Source: Thermomicrobiales bacterium (GTDB taxonomy: Bacteria > Chloroflexota > Chloroflexia > Thermomicrobiales > UBA6265). From it: a stretch of DNA of 5,714 nucleotides. The notes under the pieces are model-generated. The model was given only the letters and a program-made list of their open reading frames with translations, did no database searches and was not told the DNA's origin. The stretch covers positions 1 through 5,714 of the forward strand of contig JAICJJ010000217.1 in assembly GCA_025928535.1 (NCBI GenBank), read 5' to 3'. Positions 5,008 to 5,714 of the stretch are shown piece by piece (within the stretch, counting starts at the first letter, position 1; each line of letters starts with the position of its first letter). The translations under genes were made by a program, and so were the position numbers.

Positions 5008-5714
5008 TCACGCTCCTTCTTCCGCGCGCGATTGAAACCGGCTCAAGATGCCGACGACGAGCAAGATCGTCGCGACCATCACCGTCGCGAAGGCGGCGGC
5101 GAGCGGGTAATTGACGTCGTTTTGAACGGCGTCGACGACGAGTTGCGGGAAGACGCGTCGGGTCTGACCGCCGAGCACCGCCGGTGCGATGAAGTCAGCG
5201 AAGGCGAGCACGAAGATGAACATCACCCCGGTGATCAGCGCGCCGCGCGTCAGCGGCAAGATGATCTCGAAGAAGGCGCGCAGATGGGTCGCCCCGAGAT
5301 CGTGCGCCGCTTCGAGCAGATTGCGGTCGATCGATTCCATGCGGGTGTAGAGCGCCAGCGTCAGCAGCACGACGAGAAAATGGACGAGCCCGATCCGCGT
5401 TGCGACGTGGGTGTAGAGAATCTTGATCGGCTCAGTCCGCAATCCGGTCTGGAGCAGGAAATAGTTGATCAGCCCGTTGTTGGCGAGGACCAATTGCCAC
5501 GCGTACGCCCGGACGAGATAGTTCGTCCAGAAGGGGATGATCATCGCGATCATGCAGGCGCGCTGCCAGCGAGGCGGCACGACGAACGCCACGGCGTAGG
5601 CGGCTGGATAGGCGAGCGCGACGGCGATGAGCACTGTGCTGATCGACAGCCAGAGTGATGTGAGATAGGCGTCGAAGTAGATCCGCTTGCCGAAGACCTG
5701 CTGGTAATTGGCGA
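5008..5714 (-). CDS. ABC transporter permease, spermidine/putrescine (PotB/PotH) type, N-terminus cut by window edge
   Basis: This is the first inner-membrane subunit of the polyamine-class importer, paired with the PotC-type permease that follows. The frame is open to the right edge, giving 234 residues; with a family length near 280-310, the first membrane span and start lie outside. Class landmarks are NYQQVF near the start of the visible part (usual before the second span), then IIPFWTNYLVRAYAW, matching the PotB pattern, and an NNGLIN element. The EAA loop is LLEAAHDLGA, followed by ILPLTRG, and FADFIAPAVLGG matches the family's conserved loop. A GTG at 5634 should not be taken as the start, because clear family sequence continues upstream of it. 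Its stop codon nearly abuts or overlaps the PotC start. The solute is unknown; the neighbouring enzymes suggest a nitrogen-rich small molecule (inference). Confidence 0.93.
   Translation of the reverse strand, partial: ANYQQVFGKRIYFDAYLTSLWLSISTVLIAVALAYPAAYAVAFVVPPRWQRACMIAMIIPFWTNYLVRAYAWQLVLANNGLINYFLLQTGLRTEPIKILYTHVATRIGLVHFLVVLLTLALYTRMESIDRNLLEAAHDLGATHLRAFFEIILPLTRGALITGVMFIFVLAFADFIAPAVLGGQTRRVFPQLVVDAVQNDVNYPLAAAFATVMVATILLVVGILSRFQSRAEEGA
5013..5018 (-). promoter_or_regulatory. Ribosome binding site of the PotC-type permease gene, inside the PotB coding end
   Basis: The minus strand reads AAGGAG. It is 10 bases from the ATG at 5002 and only one base from the GTG at 5011, so it favours the ATG. 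It lies within the last codons of the upstream permease, so the two membrane subunits are probably co-translated. Confidence 0.55.

Noticed and set aside
5008..5634. A complete 208-residue permease starting at the GTG at 5634
   Set aside because: The frame stays open to the window edge and the added residues (NYQQVF and a membrane span) match PotB-family sequence, so the gene is truncated by the window, not short.

Overview
All genes I can support in this 5.7-kb, GC-rich window lie on the minus strand, so the operon reads from position 5714 down to 1. The gene order is: PotB-type ABC permease (5' end outside the window), PotC-type ABC permease, creatininase-family amidohydrolase, a two-domain L-2-amino-thiazoline-4-carboxylic acid hydrolase-like protein, an M20-family metallohydrolase, and a family-5 ABC solute-binding protein (3' end outside the window). 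No RNA genes, insertion sequences, CRISPR arrays or phage genes are visible.

The organism is a free-living bacterium with strong GC bias at third codon positions and frequent possible GTG starts. The solute-binding protein has a twin-arginine-type leader. This fits Alphaproteobacteria or Chloroflexota (Thermomicrobia-like); the window alone cannot decide between them.

Layout: 5714-4193 holds two inner-membrane permeases of the spermidine/putrescine (PotB/PotC) class. 4196-2264 holds two soluble ring-opening hydrolase-like enzymes, and 2264-1014 an M20 enzyme. Gene junctions are very tight (a 4-base ATGA overlap at 4193-4196, a possible GTGA overlap at 5008-5011, and a 25-base gap at 3380-3404), so the first five genes look like one transcript. 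A 104-base gap (910-1013) with two inverted repeats precedes the solute-binding protein gene, which has its own strong ribosome binding site.

Working model (inference): the cluster imports a small nitrogen-rich compound, possibly a cyclic amidine, guanidine or ureido compound, and opens and deacylates it in the cytoplasm. Creatininase opens the creatinine ring. ATC hydrolase opens an aminothiazoline ring, and in the known Pseudomonas cysteine pathway its product passes to an N-carbamoyl-cysteine amidohydrolase. The order here (ring opener, ring opener, M20 hydrolase) resembles that logic, but the substrate is unknown. The most distinctive points are an M20 enzyme that appears to have lost its second zinc site, an ATC-hydrolase-like protein that appears to be an internal tandem duplication with a degenerate second copy, and a peptide-type binding protein beside polyamine-type permeases.
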